The position numbers were made by a program, and so were the translations under genes. This document shows positions 55,252-64,000 of a stretch of DNA of 64,000 nucleotides, one piece after another; the stretch's first letter is position 1; every line of letters begins with the position of its first letter. This DNA comes from Bordetella genomosp. 4 (GTDB lineage: Bacteria; Pseudomonadota; Gammaproteobacteria; Burkholderiales; Burkholderiaceae_B). The notes beneath the pieces are model-generated. The model saw only the letters and a program-made list of their open reading frames with translations. It was not told the origin of the DNA and made no database searches. The DNA is taken from the NCBI RefSeq assembly GCF_002261185.1, contig NZ_NEVQ01000013.1:744001-808000 (forward strand), read 5' to 3'.

Positions 55252-55494
55252 CTCTATACCCTCCTGTGTGAATTAGGTACTGCATAGGCACACTGCTGCT
55301 TTTGGCGCAGCGGCCTGACTCTTCTGAATCTGCACCGAAAAAAGTTGCACCGGATTTTTGATCGAGTACAACCTTTCGGCTATTGGCGATAACCCGCGCG
55401 TTGCTCTACAACCAAACGGCGATCGGCCGTGCGGCTGCAGACCATTGCCGCCGACGCCGACACGGATGCGCAGCGTCATACGGCGGATCTGCGA

Positions 55495-58400
55495 TTAACC
55501 GATAGACATCAGACTGGCGTTGCCCCCTGCCGCGGCCGTATTGACACTGATGGAACGTTCGGCCACGAGCTGCTCGAGCGTATAGGCGGCGCCGGCGGCC
55601 AGCGCATCCGGGGTCAAGCCCTGCACAATCAAGATCGGGCCATTGCGCGCGGCAATCCGCTCGTTCCAGGCACGCAGGTCGTCGCCGTCCCCTTCGAACA
55701 ATACGCCTTGGAATGCAGTCTCGTCGACTTTGTCGTCAGTCAACAGCGTCACGTTCACGCCTGCGCCTGCTGCAGCACGCCACGCCTGGGCGGCCGGCGT
55801 ATCCAGGAACAGAGCCTTGTTCCCCGAGGCCTGCGTGGCCGCATACTGGGCCTGCGCGCCTGTCTCGGTGGCGGCCACACACAGCACCGTACCGCGGGAC
55901 TGCAACTGATAGGTGTTCTGTTCGCCCGTCGGACCGGGCAAGATCTGCGCGGCAGGCAAGGAGGTTCCGTCCACGCAGGGCGGCAGCCCTGCCGGGCGCA
56001 CGGCCAGCAGACGATACAAGTACAACGGGCCGCCGGCCTTAGGCCCCGTCCCCGAGAGCCCCTCGCCGCCAAACGGTTGCACGCCCACCACCGCACCGAC
56101 GATGTTGCGATTGACGTACATATTGCCGGCATGCACGCGCCCGGTGACATGTGCAATGGTTTCATCGATGCGGCTGTGCACGCCAAAGGTCAGTCCGTAG
56201 CCTGTGGCATTGATCTGATCCAGCACCTGATCCAAGGCATCGCGCCGGTAACGCAGCACGTGCAATACCGGGCCGAACACTTCTCGCGTGAGTTCGTCGA
56301 TGCTGCCGATTTCGATCAGGGTCGGCGGCACAAACGTGCCATAACGGCAGTTGGCATTAAGCTCGACCTGATCAATACGATGGCCGGCGGCACGCATGGC
56401 CTCGATATGGCGCAGGATGTTGTCGCGCGCCTCGGCATCGATGACGGGGCCGACGTTGGCGGCCAATTGATCGGGATTGCCGACATGCAATTCGCGCATC
56501 GCGCCACGCAGCATGTGCAGGATGTGATCGGCGCTGTCTTCTTGCAAGCACAGCACGCGCAAGGCGGAACAACGCTGGCCCGCGGAATCGTAGGCCGAGT
56601 TCAGGACATCGAACACGACCTGCTCGGCCAGGGCGGACGAATCCACAATCATGGCATTTTGCCCGCCTGTTTCCGCAATCAGTGGAATGGTGTGGCCCTG
56701 GTCGTCCAGGCGGCGCGCCAGCGTACGCGCAATCAGGCGCGCCACATCGGTGGACCCGGTGAACATGACGCCATCAATCGCAGGACTTTCGACGAGCTGC
56801 GCACCGACGGTTTCGCCGCGGCCGGGCAACAATTGCACCGCGCCGCTCGGCACACCTGCCGCACGCAGAATCTGTACGGCCTGCGCCGCGATCAGGCAGG
56901 TCTGTTCGGCGGGCTTGGCGATCACGCTATTGCCTGCGACCAGCGCGGCGGCGACTTGGCCGGTAAAGATGGCGAGCGGGAAATTCCAGGGGCTGATGCA
57001 CAGCACAGTGCCCAATGGACGATGGGTATCGTTGTTGAATTCGCGTTCGGCCTGGTCCGCGTAATAGCGCAGAAAATCCACGGCCTCGCGTACCTCGGCA
57101 ATGGCATTGGGCAGCGATTTGCCCGCCTCGCGCACGATCAGGCCCAACAAGGGCTGCATGCCTTCTTCGAGCAGTTGCGCAGCACGGCGCAGGCAGTGGG
57201 CACGCTCGCTGACGGGCGTGGCTTGCCAGATCGGCGCCGTGCTTTCTGCGACGCGCAGGGCTTGCTCGACTTCTGCAGGCTGAGCCTCGATCACATAACC
57301 GACGCGGTCGCGATGATCGGCGGGATTGCGCACCTCGATCGCACGCTCGGTATCCCAGGCGCCATGAGATTCGCCCAACATGGGCATGGCCTGCCAGGGT
57401 GTCGCCGCGCTGGTCAGCAACGCCGCCGCGAGCGAGCCCAGGCGATGTTCATTGGTCAGGTCCAGGCCGGCCGAGTTCAGCCGCGCGCCGCTGCCGGCCG
57501 GGCCATAGAGTTCGCGCGGCAGCGGGATTTGCTCGTGCGGCGCGCCCAGCGGCGTAATACGCATGGCGACATCGACCGGGTCTGCAACGAGTGTATCGAT
57601 CGAGATGTCTTCGTCGCCGATCAAGTTGACGAAGGACGTGTTCGCGCCATTTTCCAACAAACGCCGCACCAGATAGGCCAGCAGGGTTTCGTGCGTGCCC
57701 ACTGGCGCGTAGATGCGGCACGGCCGGTTGAGTTTGCCATTGGCCACGGGGCCGACGACCTCTTCGTACAGAGGCTCGCCCATGCCATGCAGGCATTGGA
57801 ATTCGTATTGGCCGGGATAATAGTTCTGTCCGGCCAATTGATACACCGCGGCCAAGGTGTACGCGTTATGCGTCGCAAACTGAGGATAGACAGCCTCTGG
57901 CGCGCCCAAGAGCTTGCGCGCACAAGCCAGGTACGCCACATCGGTGTAGACCTTGCGGGTATAGACCGGATAGCCTTCCAGGCCGTCGATCTGCGCGCGT
58001 TTGATTTCGGTGTCCCAATAGGCGCCCTTGACCAGACGCACCATGATGCGATGGCGGCTGCGGCGTGCCAGATCGATAACGTAATCGATGACGAACGGCG
58101 CACGTTTCTGATATGCCTGGATGACGAATCCGATGCCGTTCCAACCCTCGAGCTCCGGGGTCATGCAGAGCGCTTCGAGCAGATCCAGGGAGATTTCCAG
58201 GCGATCGGCTTCCTCTGCATCGATGTTCAGGCCGATGTCGTATTGGCGCGCCAATATCGTCAGCGCGCGCACGCGCGGCAGCAACTCCCGCATGACACGC
58301 TCGCGCTGAGCGCGGGAATACGTGGGGTGTAATGCTGAGAGTTTGATGGAGATGCCTGGGCCTTCGTAAATGCCGCGGCCCGCGGCTGCCTTGCCAATGG

Positions 58401-59307
58401 CGTGAATAGCCTGCTCATACGAGGCATAGTAACGGTCCGCGTCTTCGCTGGTCGTAGCGGCCTCGCCCAGCATGTCGTACGAATACCGAAAGCCTTTGGA
58501 TTCCTGTTTGCGATTGTTGGCCAGGGCCTCGGAAATCGTCTGGCCCGACACGAATTGTTCGCCCATCATGCGCATGGCCATGTTGACGCCTTTGCGCACC
58601 AGAGGCTCGCCGCCCTTGCCAATCAAGCGCGTCAAAGCCTTGGACAAGGACTGCTCGCTGTTGACCGCAACCAGTTTGCCAGTCAGCATCAAACCCCAGG
58701 TGGCGGCGTTGACGAACAAGGACTGCGAACCACCCATATGCGAACGCCAGTCGCCGCGCGAGATCTTGTCGCGTATCAGCGCATCGCGCGTCGCTCGATC
58801 AGGAATACGCAGCAAGGCCTCGGCCAGACACATTAGCGCGACGCCCTCCTGGCTGGACAGCGAGAATTCTTGAATCAAGCCCTCGACTCCACCGCCGCCG
58901 CGCTTGTCGCGCAGGGCTTTTACCAGGCGCGTGGCCATGGCGTGGATTTTTTCGGGATGGGGCATGCGAGCCTGGCCGAGCAACAACGGTACGCACTCGG
59001 GTTCAGGGCGGCGATACGCGGCCGTGATCGCGGCACGCAGGACGGATTGCGGCTGCACGTCCTGGCCAAACTCGAAGAACGGCGGCGTGATGGCATGCGT
59101 CGCCGCGTCGTTGTCCTCGGCGTCCGGCTCGTCAGAGGATAGATGCAAAATTTCTGCCGGCAGTTGGCCGCGCTCGATTTTGTCCAGATATGCCAGCAGC
59201 GCCTGCTTGTGCAGCCAATGCGGAGTGCAGCTGAGTTTCCGCGCAGCGGCCTTCAGGCGATCACGCAAGGTGTCGTCCACCTTGACGCCCAGTGTGGTGC
59301 TGGTCAT
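55495..59307 (-). CDS. putA: Trifunctional PutA (repressor, proline dehydrogenase, P5C dehydrogenase)
   Basis: 1270 residues. Residues 1-50 are the ribbon-helix-helix DNA-binding domain (GVKVDDTLRDRLKAAARKLSCTPHWLHKQALLAYL), so the protein can also act as repressor. The proline dehydrogenase barrel follows (ISIKLSALHPTYSRAQRERV, RLVKGAYWDTEIKRAQ). The aldehyde dehydrogenase has CISPWNFPLAIFTGQVAAALVAGNSVIAKPAEQTC, catalytic Glu in IAETGGQNAMI and Cys in SAGQRCSALRVL. A C-terminal domain of about 180 residues is also typical. It turns proline into glutamate with quinone and NAD+. The ATG at 59307 gives the family N-terminus. Palindromes upstream may be its operators. Confidence 0.95.
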   Translation of the reverse strand: MTSTTLGVKVDDTLRDRLKAAARKLSCTPHWLHKQALLAYLDKIERGQLPAEILHLSSDEPDAEDNDAATHAITPPFFEFGQDVQPQSVLRAAITAAYRRPEPECVPLLLGQARMPHPEKIHAMATRLVKALRDKRGGGGVEGLIQEFSLSSQEGVALMCLAEALLRIPDRATRDALIRDKISRGDWRSHMGGSQSLFVNAATWGLMLTGKLVAVNSEQSLSKALTRLIGKGGEPLVRKGVNMAMRMMGEQFVSGQTISEALANNRKQESKGFRYSYDMLGEAATTSEDADRYYASYEQAIHAIGKAAAGRGIYEGPGISIKLSALHPTYSRAQRERVMRELLPRVRALTILARQYDIGLNIDAEEADRLEISLDLLEALCMTPELEGWNGIGFVIQAYQKRAPFVIDYVIDLARRSRHRIMVRLVKGAYWDTEIKRAQIDGLEGYPVYTRKVYTDVAYLACARKLLGAPEAVYPQFATHNAYTLAAVYQLAGQNYYPGQYEFQCLHGMGEPLYEEVVGPVANGKLNRPCRIYAPVGTHETLLAYLVRRLLENGANTSFVNLIGDEDISIDTLVADPVDVAMRITPLGAPHEQIPLPRELYGPAGSGARLNSAGLDLTNEHRLGSLAAALLTSAATPWQAMPMLGESHGAWDTERAIEVRNPADHRDRVGYVIEAQPAEVEQALRVAESTAPIWQATPVSERAHCLRRAAQLLEEGMQPLLGLIVREAGKSLPNAIAEVREAVDFLRYYADQAEREFNNDTHRPLGTVLCISPWNFPLAIFTGQVAAALVAGNSVIAKPAEQTCLIAAQAVQILRAAGVPSGAVQLLPGRGETVGAQLVESPAIDGVMFTGSTDVARLIARTLARRLDDQGHTIPLIAETGGQNAMIVDSSALAEQVVFDVLNSAYDSAGQRCSALRVLCLQEDSADHILHMLRGAMRELHVGNPDQLAANVGPVIDAEARDNILRHIEAMRAAGHRIDQVELNANCRYGTFVPPTLIEIGSIDELTREVFGPVLHVLRYRRDALDQVLDQINATGYGLTFGVHSRIDETIAHVTGRVHAGNMYVNRNIVGAVVGVQPFGGEGLSGTGPKAGGPLYLYRLLAVRPAGLPPCVDGTSLPAAQILPGPTGEQNTYQLQSRGTVLCVAATETGAQAQYAATQASGNKALFLDTPAAQAWRAAAGAGVNVTLLTDDKVDETAFQGVLFEGDGDDLRAWNERIAARNGPILIVQGLTPDALAAGAAYTLEQLVAERSISVNTAAAGGNASLMSIG

Positions 59308-59374
59308 GATGAAGCAAATCCTCAGTAAGGCAGCCCGTCCCTGGGCGTCGCGCGCCACGGCACTGAGTTGCGGT

Positions 59375-59443
59375 TTCGGTAAAACCGAATACTAAGGAAG
59401 ATACAACCAGTTTGAAATCATGGTTAACCTTTAAGGGTTAACC
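59375..59443 (-). promoter_or_regulatory. Palindromes upstream of putA
   Basis: GGTTAACC, itself palindromic, occurs at 59422-59429 and again at 59436-59443, 14 bases centre to centre. A separate 15-base palindrome TTCGGT-AAA-ACCGAA lies at 59375-59389. Between them is a possible -10 box TAGTAT. PutA with an RHH domain regulates itself, so these are good operator candidates; which is bound is not known. Confidence 0.45.
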
Positions 59444-59449
59444 CGTGTT

Positions 59450-60100
59450 TCAAGTGCATCCCAGCATTTGTACCTGCTCTGCAGCTGGCGTAGCGCGCGC
59501 ACCGCCCGATTGAATCGCCGATGCGATCGTATTTCCCAACAGCACCACTGCCTGTTGTTGGGCCTGCACCAGCGAATTCACGGCGTTGAATTGATCCGCC
59601 GGCAACTGCACCGTCGAACGGCATAGCAAGGCACGCCCGCCTTTCACATTGAGCGGCCGCACGCGCCAGGTGGCATCCAACCGCGCCGGGCCGCCCACGA
59701 CCATGTCAAAACGCTGCACGTCGACCTGGATCCGCCACACCGGCACATCCGGTGCAGGGGTGAGTGTCTGCACATCCAGCGCACCCAGGGTGCGCGTCAG
59801 CGTGTCGGCCAAAGCTGAGCGTATTTCATCGGCCAGCGGTGCACTCCAGCGGTCGGAATACATCGGCGTCAAGGCACTGTCGCCCCCCGGCCGCAACATG
59901 ATTTGCGGCTGATCGGCCTGTTGCGGCACGTTCACGGGCGCAACCTCGATTTGATAATCCACGCGCGGCACGCTGCGCACCGCCGTTTCCGGATCCGATT
60001 GCAGCGTGTAATAGCGGACCGAAGGCGAGCCCCCGCAGCCAGCCAACACGGCCGACAGCATCAAGGTGGACAACAACGGAATGCGTCGTGTAGCAGACAT
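59450..60100 (-). CDS. pqiC: PqiC-type lipoprotein
   Basis: 216 residues. Lipoprotein signal LLSTLMLSAVLAGC with Cys22, then PSVRYYTLQ, the usual start of the ABC-type transport auxiliary lipoprotein family (PqiC/DUF330). In E. coli PqiC is an outer-membrane lipoprotein that works with the PqiB needle in lipid transport. Starts 3 bases after pqiB. Confidence 0.85.
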   Translation of the reverse strand: MSATRRIPLLSTLMLSAVLAGCGGSPSVRYYTLQSDPETAVRSVPRVDYQIEVAPVNVPQQADQPQIMLRPGGDSALTPMYSDRWSAPLADEIRSALADTLTRTLGALDVQTLTPAPDVPVWRIQVDVQRFDMVVGGPARLDATWRVRPLNVKGGRALLCRSTVQLPADQFNAVNSLVQAQQQAVVLLGNTIASAIQSGGARATPAAEQVQMLGCT

Positions 60101-60103
60101 AGA

Positions 60104-61753
60104 TCAATTCCTGATTTGACCGGGTATCGGGTCTTCGCCACGGCCGCGGATCAAGGCCTCGGGATGGACTTGCAGATAGTCGGCCAAGCTGCGCAGCGAA
60201 CGCGCCGCGCGACTCAGCTCGGTCATCGCACGTTCGGCGTTGACTGGCAGCGACCCATCGCGCGACAGCAGTTCATTGATGCTATCGAGCGATTTACGAG
60301 CTGCCTGCAGGGTATTGCGCAGGTCTGGCGCGACGCGCTTGTCCAGGTTCTCGAGCAAGCGTGAGGTACTCGACAAGGTCGTACGCAAATCGCGGCCGAT
60401 TTGATCGAACGGGATTTTGTCGATCTTGTCGACGATGTTCGTAATCTGCTGCTGCAGTTGTTCCAGATTGCCCGGGACCGTGGGGATCATCACTGGATCA
60501 GTGAGTTTGAAATCCACGGGTTCGGCTTTCGGGAAATTCTCCAACACGATGTACAACTGGCCCGTCAGGAGATTGGCGGTGCGCAGTTGGGCACGCAGGC
60601 CGTATCTGATCATGACGCCCAGCAGGCGCCCGCCCGCATCGCCATCGGCTTCTGCACGCGCGTGCATCCTGTCATACACCGGACCCAGGCGCTCGGGATA
60701 CGTGACGGCATCGACCACCGCGAAGAAGCGTTTTTTCTCGTTGTCGAAATCGATACTGATCTTGGTGACCTGACCCAAGGTGATGCCCTGGAAGTCGATC
60801 GTCGCGCCGACTGCCAGGCCGCGGATGGACTGGTCGAAACGCATCCGGATCGGGAACGGGTCGCCATCCGGATTGGCCTTTGCCGCGCTTTCGCTGTCAT
60901 ACAGCTCAAATTGCGCACCGGATTTGGCCATCTCGGGTTGGCTGACGTTGACAGGCGCAAACGCCACACCACCCAGCGCCAGGGACAGCAAGGACTGCGT
61001 ATGCAGCTTCACGCCGCTGCCGTCCACCTGTAAATCGATGCCGCTGGCATTCCAGAAACGTGAGCCTGCAGTGACGAATTTGTCGTTGGGTGCATCGATA
61101 AAGACTTCGACATTCACTGAATCGCCGCTGCCATCGAGGCTATACCCGATCACCCGCCCGACGTTGATGCGCCGAAAATATACCGGAGAGCCGATATCCA
61201 AAGACCCCAAATCACGGGCTTTAAGGATAAAACGTTTGCCGTCCCGATCGTGAGTCACCGGCGGCGGCGTTTCCAGGCCGACGAATTCGAATTTCGTGGC
61301 CGAAGTGGACGCTCCTGATCCTTCGCGAGCGTCGACATCGATATACGCGCCCGACAGCAGCGTCCCCAAGCCCGACACGCCGCTAAATCCCAACCGCGGC
61401 CGAACCACCCAAAAATTCGTGCCTTCGGTGGCCAAGCCTGCCGCATTCTTGGACAGCTGGACCTTGACGATGACCTTGGAGCGATCGTCGTTGAAATGCA
61501 CGCGCTGCACCATGCCGATCACGACGTCCTTGTAGCGGACCTGAGTCTTGCCGACTTCCAGGCCTTCGGCCGTGTTGAATGTGATGGCAATTTCCGGCCC
61601 TTCTTGCATCCAGGTGCGCAACACCAGCGACAGCGCGACGACGGCCGCGACGACAGGCACCAGCCATATCCAGCCGATACGCCGTGTTTTTTTGCGTACG
61701 ACCTCTGGCGCGGCGATCTCGTCGCCAGGATTCGAAGGAGTTTGTTCAGCCAT
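60104..61753 (-). CDS. pqiB: PqiB, MlaD/MCE-domain membrane protein
   Basis: 549 residues. A single N-terminal TM (WIWLVPVVAAVVALSLVLR) is followed by three MCE domains (GPEIAITFNTAEGLEVGKTQVRYKDVVIG, GKRFILKARDLGSLDIGSPVYFRRINVG, PIRMRFDQSIRGLAVGATIDFQGITLG) and a C-terminal helical needle region (LEQLQQQITNIVDKIDKIPFDQI). In E. coli PqiB forms a hexameric syringe spanning the periplasm. It lies 27 bases after pqiA. Confidence 0.9.
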   Translation of the reverse strand: MAEQTPSNPGDEIAAPEVVRKKTRRIGWIWLVPVVAAVVALSLVLRTWMQEGPEIAITFNTAEGLEVGKTQVRYKDVVIGMVQRVHFNDDRSKVIVKVQLSKNAAGLATEGTNFWVVRPRLGFSGVSGLGTLLSGAYIDVDAREGSGASTSATKFEFVGLETPPPVTHDRDGKRFILKARDLGSLDIGSPVYFRRINVGRVIGYSLDGSGDSVNVEVFIDAPNDKFVTAGSRFWNASGIDLQVDGSGVKLHTQSLLSLALGGVAFAPVNVSQPEMAKSGAQFELYDSESAAKANPDGDPFPIRMRFDQSIRGLAVGATIDFQGITLGQVTKISIDFDNEKKRFFAVVDAVTYPERLGPVYDRMHARAEADGDAGGRLLGVMIRYGLRAQLRTANLLTGQLYIVLENFPKAEPVDFKLTDPVMIPTVPGNLEQLQQQITNIVDKIDKIPFDQIGRDLRTTLSSTSRLLENLDKRVAPDLRNTLQAARKSLDSINELLSRDGSLPVNAERAMTELSRAARSLRSLADYLQVHPEALIRGRGEDPIPGQIRN

Positions 61754-61780
61754 AGTATGAAGGCGAGCCTGTTATTTTTG

Positions 61781-63171
61781 CTATGCAGAGTCTTGCAAGG
61801 AAGCCGCCGACGGTCGTGCCGAGCCACGCTCGATCTGCGGGTCAGCATTCAAAGACTCATGACGCCGCTCGTCTTGGGTCCCCTGCTGTGGTGTCACATT
61901 ATCAGATTCTTCTTGCACTTCGTTATCCCAGGCAATACGAGGATCAAAGCTCATTGCCGCCAGCATTGTCAACACCACGACCAGACCAAAAGACGCGGCT
62001 GCGGGACCGGCAGAGATTTCCATCAGCCCCTGAAAATGCGCCAAGGCCGCCAACAGAATCACCACGAAGACGTCCAACATCGACCATTGCCCAATGAACT
62101 CGATCATTTCGTACATCCGAGTCCGTTGGCGCAGATTAAACGGACTGCAGCGATCTACGCTAGCGGCCAACGCCGCCAAGGCCAGCATTTTGGTCAATGG
62201 AACCACGATACTCGCGATAAAAACGATCAGCGCGATATCCCAGGATCCAGTTTGCCAGAGCTCGACCACCCCCCCGAGGATGGTATGGCCGCTGTCGCCG
62301 AAGAGAACGGAACTGATGTTCATGATGGGCAGCACATTGGCAGGCACATAGAACGCTGCGGCCGCCAACAGTAGCGCCCAGGTGCGCCTCAGGCTGGCAG
62401 GCTTGCGCTCATGCACTACCGCATGACAACGGATGCAATGAGGTGTCTCGCCGTCCGAATGTTCATGTTCATGCGCCTGTGCGGGCACTGCCTGCACTTG
62501 CCCGCACACATGGCAGCCTGTCAGGACCTCACCTGCCTTGCGTCTCGGCGTATAGCTCGGCACGACGCCTTCCTGCTCGGCATAACGCCATAAGGCATGC
62601 GGCGACAAGCGCGAGAGCATCGTCATCAGGATGGTCAATATGCCAAACGCAAACAGACCCGGCTGCGGGCTGACCGAGGCCATGCCAGCGAGCTTTACCA
62701 CCGCCACCAATACGCCGAGCAAAAAGACAGGCACCATCCCCCAAGGGCGCAACGCGCCGTACAGGCGCATGATGGGGCGAAAGCCGATGGGTTGTCGCCC
62801 CATCGTCAGCGGAAACAGCACCCACAGCAACAGGATCAGGCTGGCCAGCGGCACCGCGAACCCTGCCATACCCGTCATCGCGGCCGTGAGCACGTACCCC
62901 TGATCCCAGGTCATGATAACTGCGTCGAGCAAGGATGCGTCACGAGTCATGCCTTGCACCGACATGCTCATGACGGGATAGGCGTTGGCCACCACAAAGA
63001 CGATCAACGCCGTCACACCCAAGGCCGACCAACTCGACAGGCTGATCCCGCTATATTTCCACAACGTGGTGCCGCAGCGCGCGCACGAGGCGGTTTCGCC
63101 GCGCTGCAACTCGTGCCGCCGGAAAATATTGCCGCAATGTTCGCAGGCAATCAGCGGTTCTGTGGGCAGGC

Positions 63172-63175
<4 letters not shown>
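61781..63175 (-). CDS. pqiA: PqiA membrane protein
   Basis: 464 residues with two tandem PqiA domains, each a zinc ribbon followed by four membrane helices. Ribbon 1: CEHC and CARC; ribbon 2: CHVC and CIRC. IEFIGQWSMLDVFVVILLAAL in the second half is the conserved PqiA segment. It forms the inner-membrane part of the Pqi lipid transport system. Its ATG overlaps the clpA stop as ATGA. Confidence 0.9.

Positions 63176-64000
<825 letters not shown>

Noticed and set aside
55429-58332. 967-codon open frame on the plus strand, antisense to putA
   Set aside because: It is the mirror of a highly conserved gene; its translation is Arg/His/Gln-rich, with no domain, and high G+C makes such antisense frames common.

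Overview
The window looks like chromosomal DNA of a betaproteobacterium, most likely family Alcaligenaceae (Bordetella/Achromobacter group). The reasons are two Bug-type periplasmic receptors, a pertactin-like autotransporter with an extended signal peptide, an IhfA that closely resembles the Bordetella protein as I remember it, the order pheS-pheT-ihfA-merR-tRNA-Pro, a sigma-54 driven glnK-amtB pair, and G+C-rich codon use. Species cannot be fixed from the sequence alone.

Layout. 1-2.5 kb: end of an Lrp/AsnC regulator, a zinc-ribbon protein, an AGE-family sugar epimerase and two small unknown genes. 2.8-7.6 kb: an orphan phage-type CI/Cro switch; downstream of the Cro-like gene, on the same strand, lies a 1212-residue ankyrin-repeat protein. 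7.9-17.6 kb: a lipoprotein, a peptide/opine-type ABC importer with two fused ATPases, and divergently an HTH-cupin regulator, an FAD amine/amino-acid oxidase and a hydroxyacid dehydrogenase, then cytochrome b561. 17.7-26.7 kb: a small lipoprotein, a Bug receptor, then the translation block rpmI-rplT, pheS-pheT-ihfA-merR and tRNA-Pro, followed by comM. infC is not in front of rpmI; a promoter with a perfect -10 box is there instead. 26.9-34.9 kb: an alpha/beta hydrolase; a P-loop NTPase, an ABC exporter with a strongly degenerate ATPase and a two-component system in a row; an SDR remnant and an acyl-CoA ligase.

35-45.3 kb: ubiK, glnK-amtB, a glyoxalase, a gluconate-dehydrogenase-like pair without its cytochrome, a ribbon-helix-helix protein, a TetR/MFS pair around an 18-bp inverted repeat, and the autotransporter. 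45.5-55.3 kb: a GntR-Bug-enoyl-CoA hydratase-CoA transferase locus converging on livKHMGF. 55.5-64 kb: trifunctional putA, then pqiC, pqiB and pqiA overlapping the end of clpA.

The most unusual feature lies between the CoA transferase operon and livF. Two 320-nt non-coding elements face each other tail to tail, each in the sense orientation just after the last gene of its neighbouring operon. Each has a perfect 30-bp outer stem, an 8-bp continuation, an inner hairpin and a 14-16 bp terminal hairpin. The stem sequences differ widely between the copies while pairing stays perfect, and the unpaired parts are conserved. A smaller repeat with matched arm changes lies between rplT and pheS.
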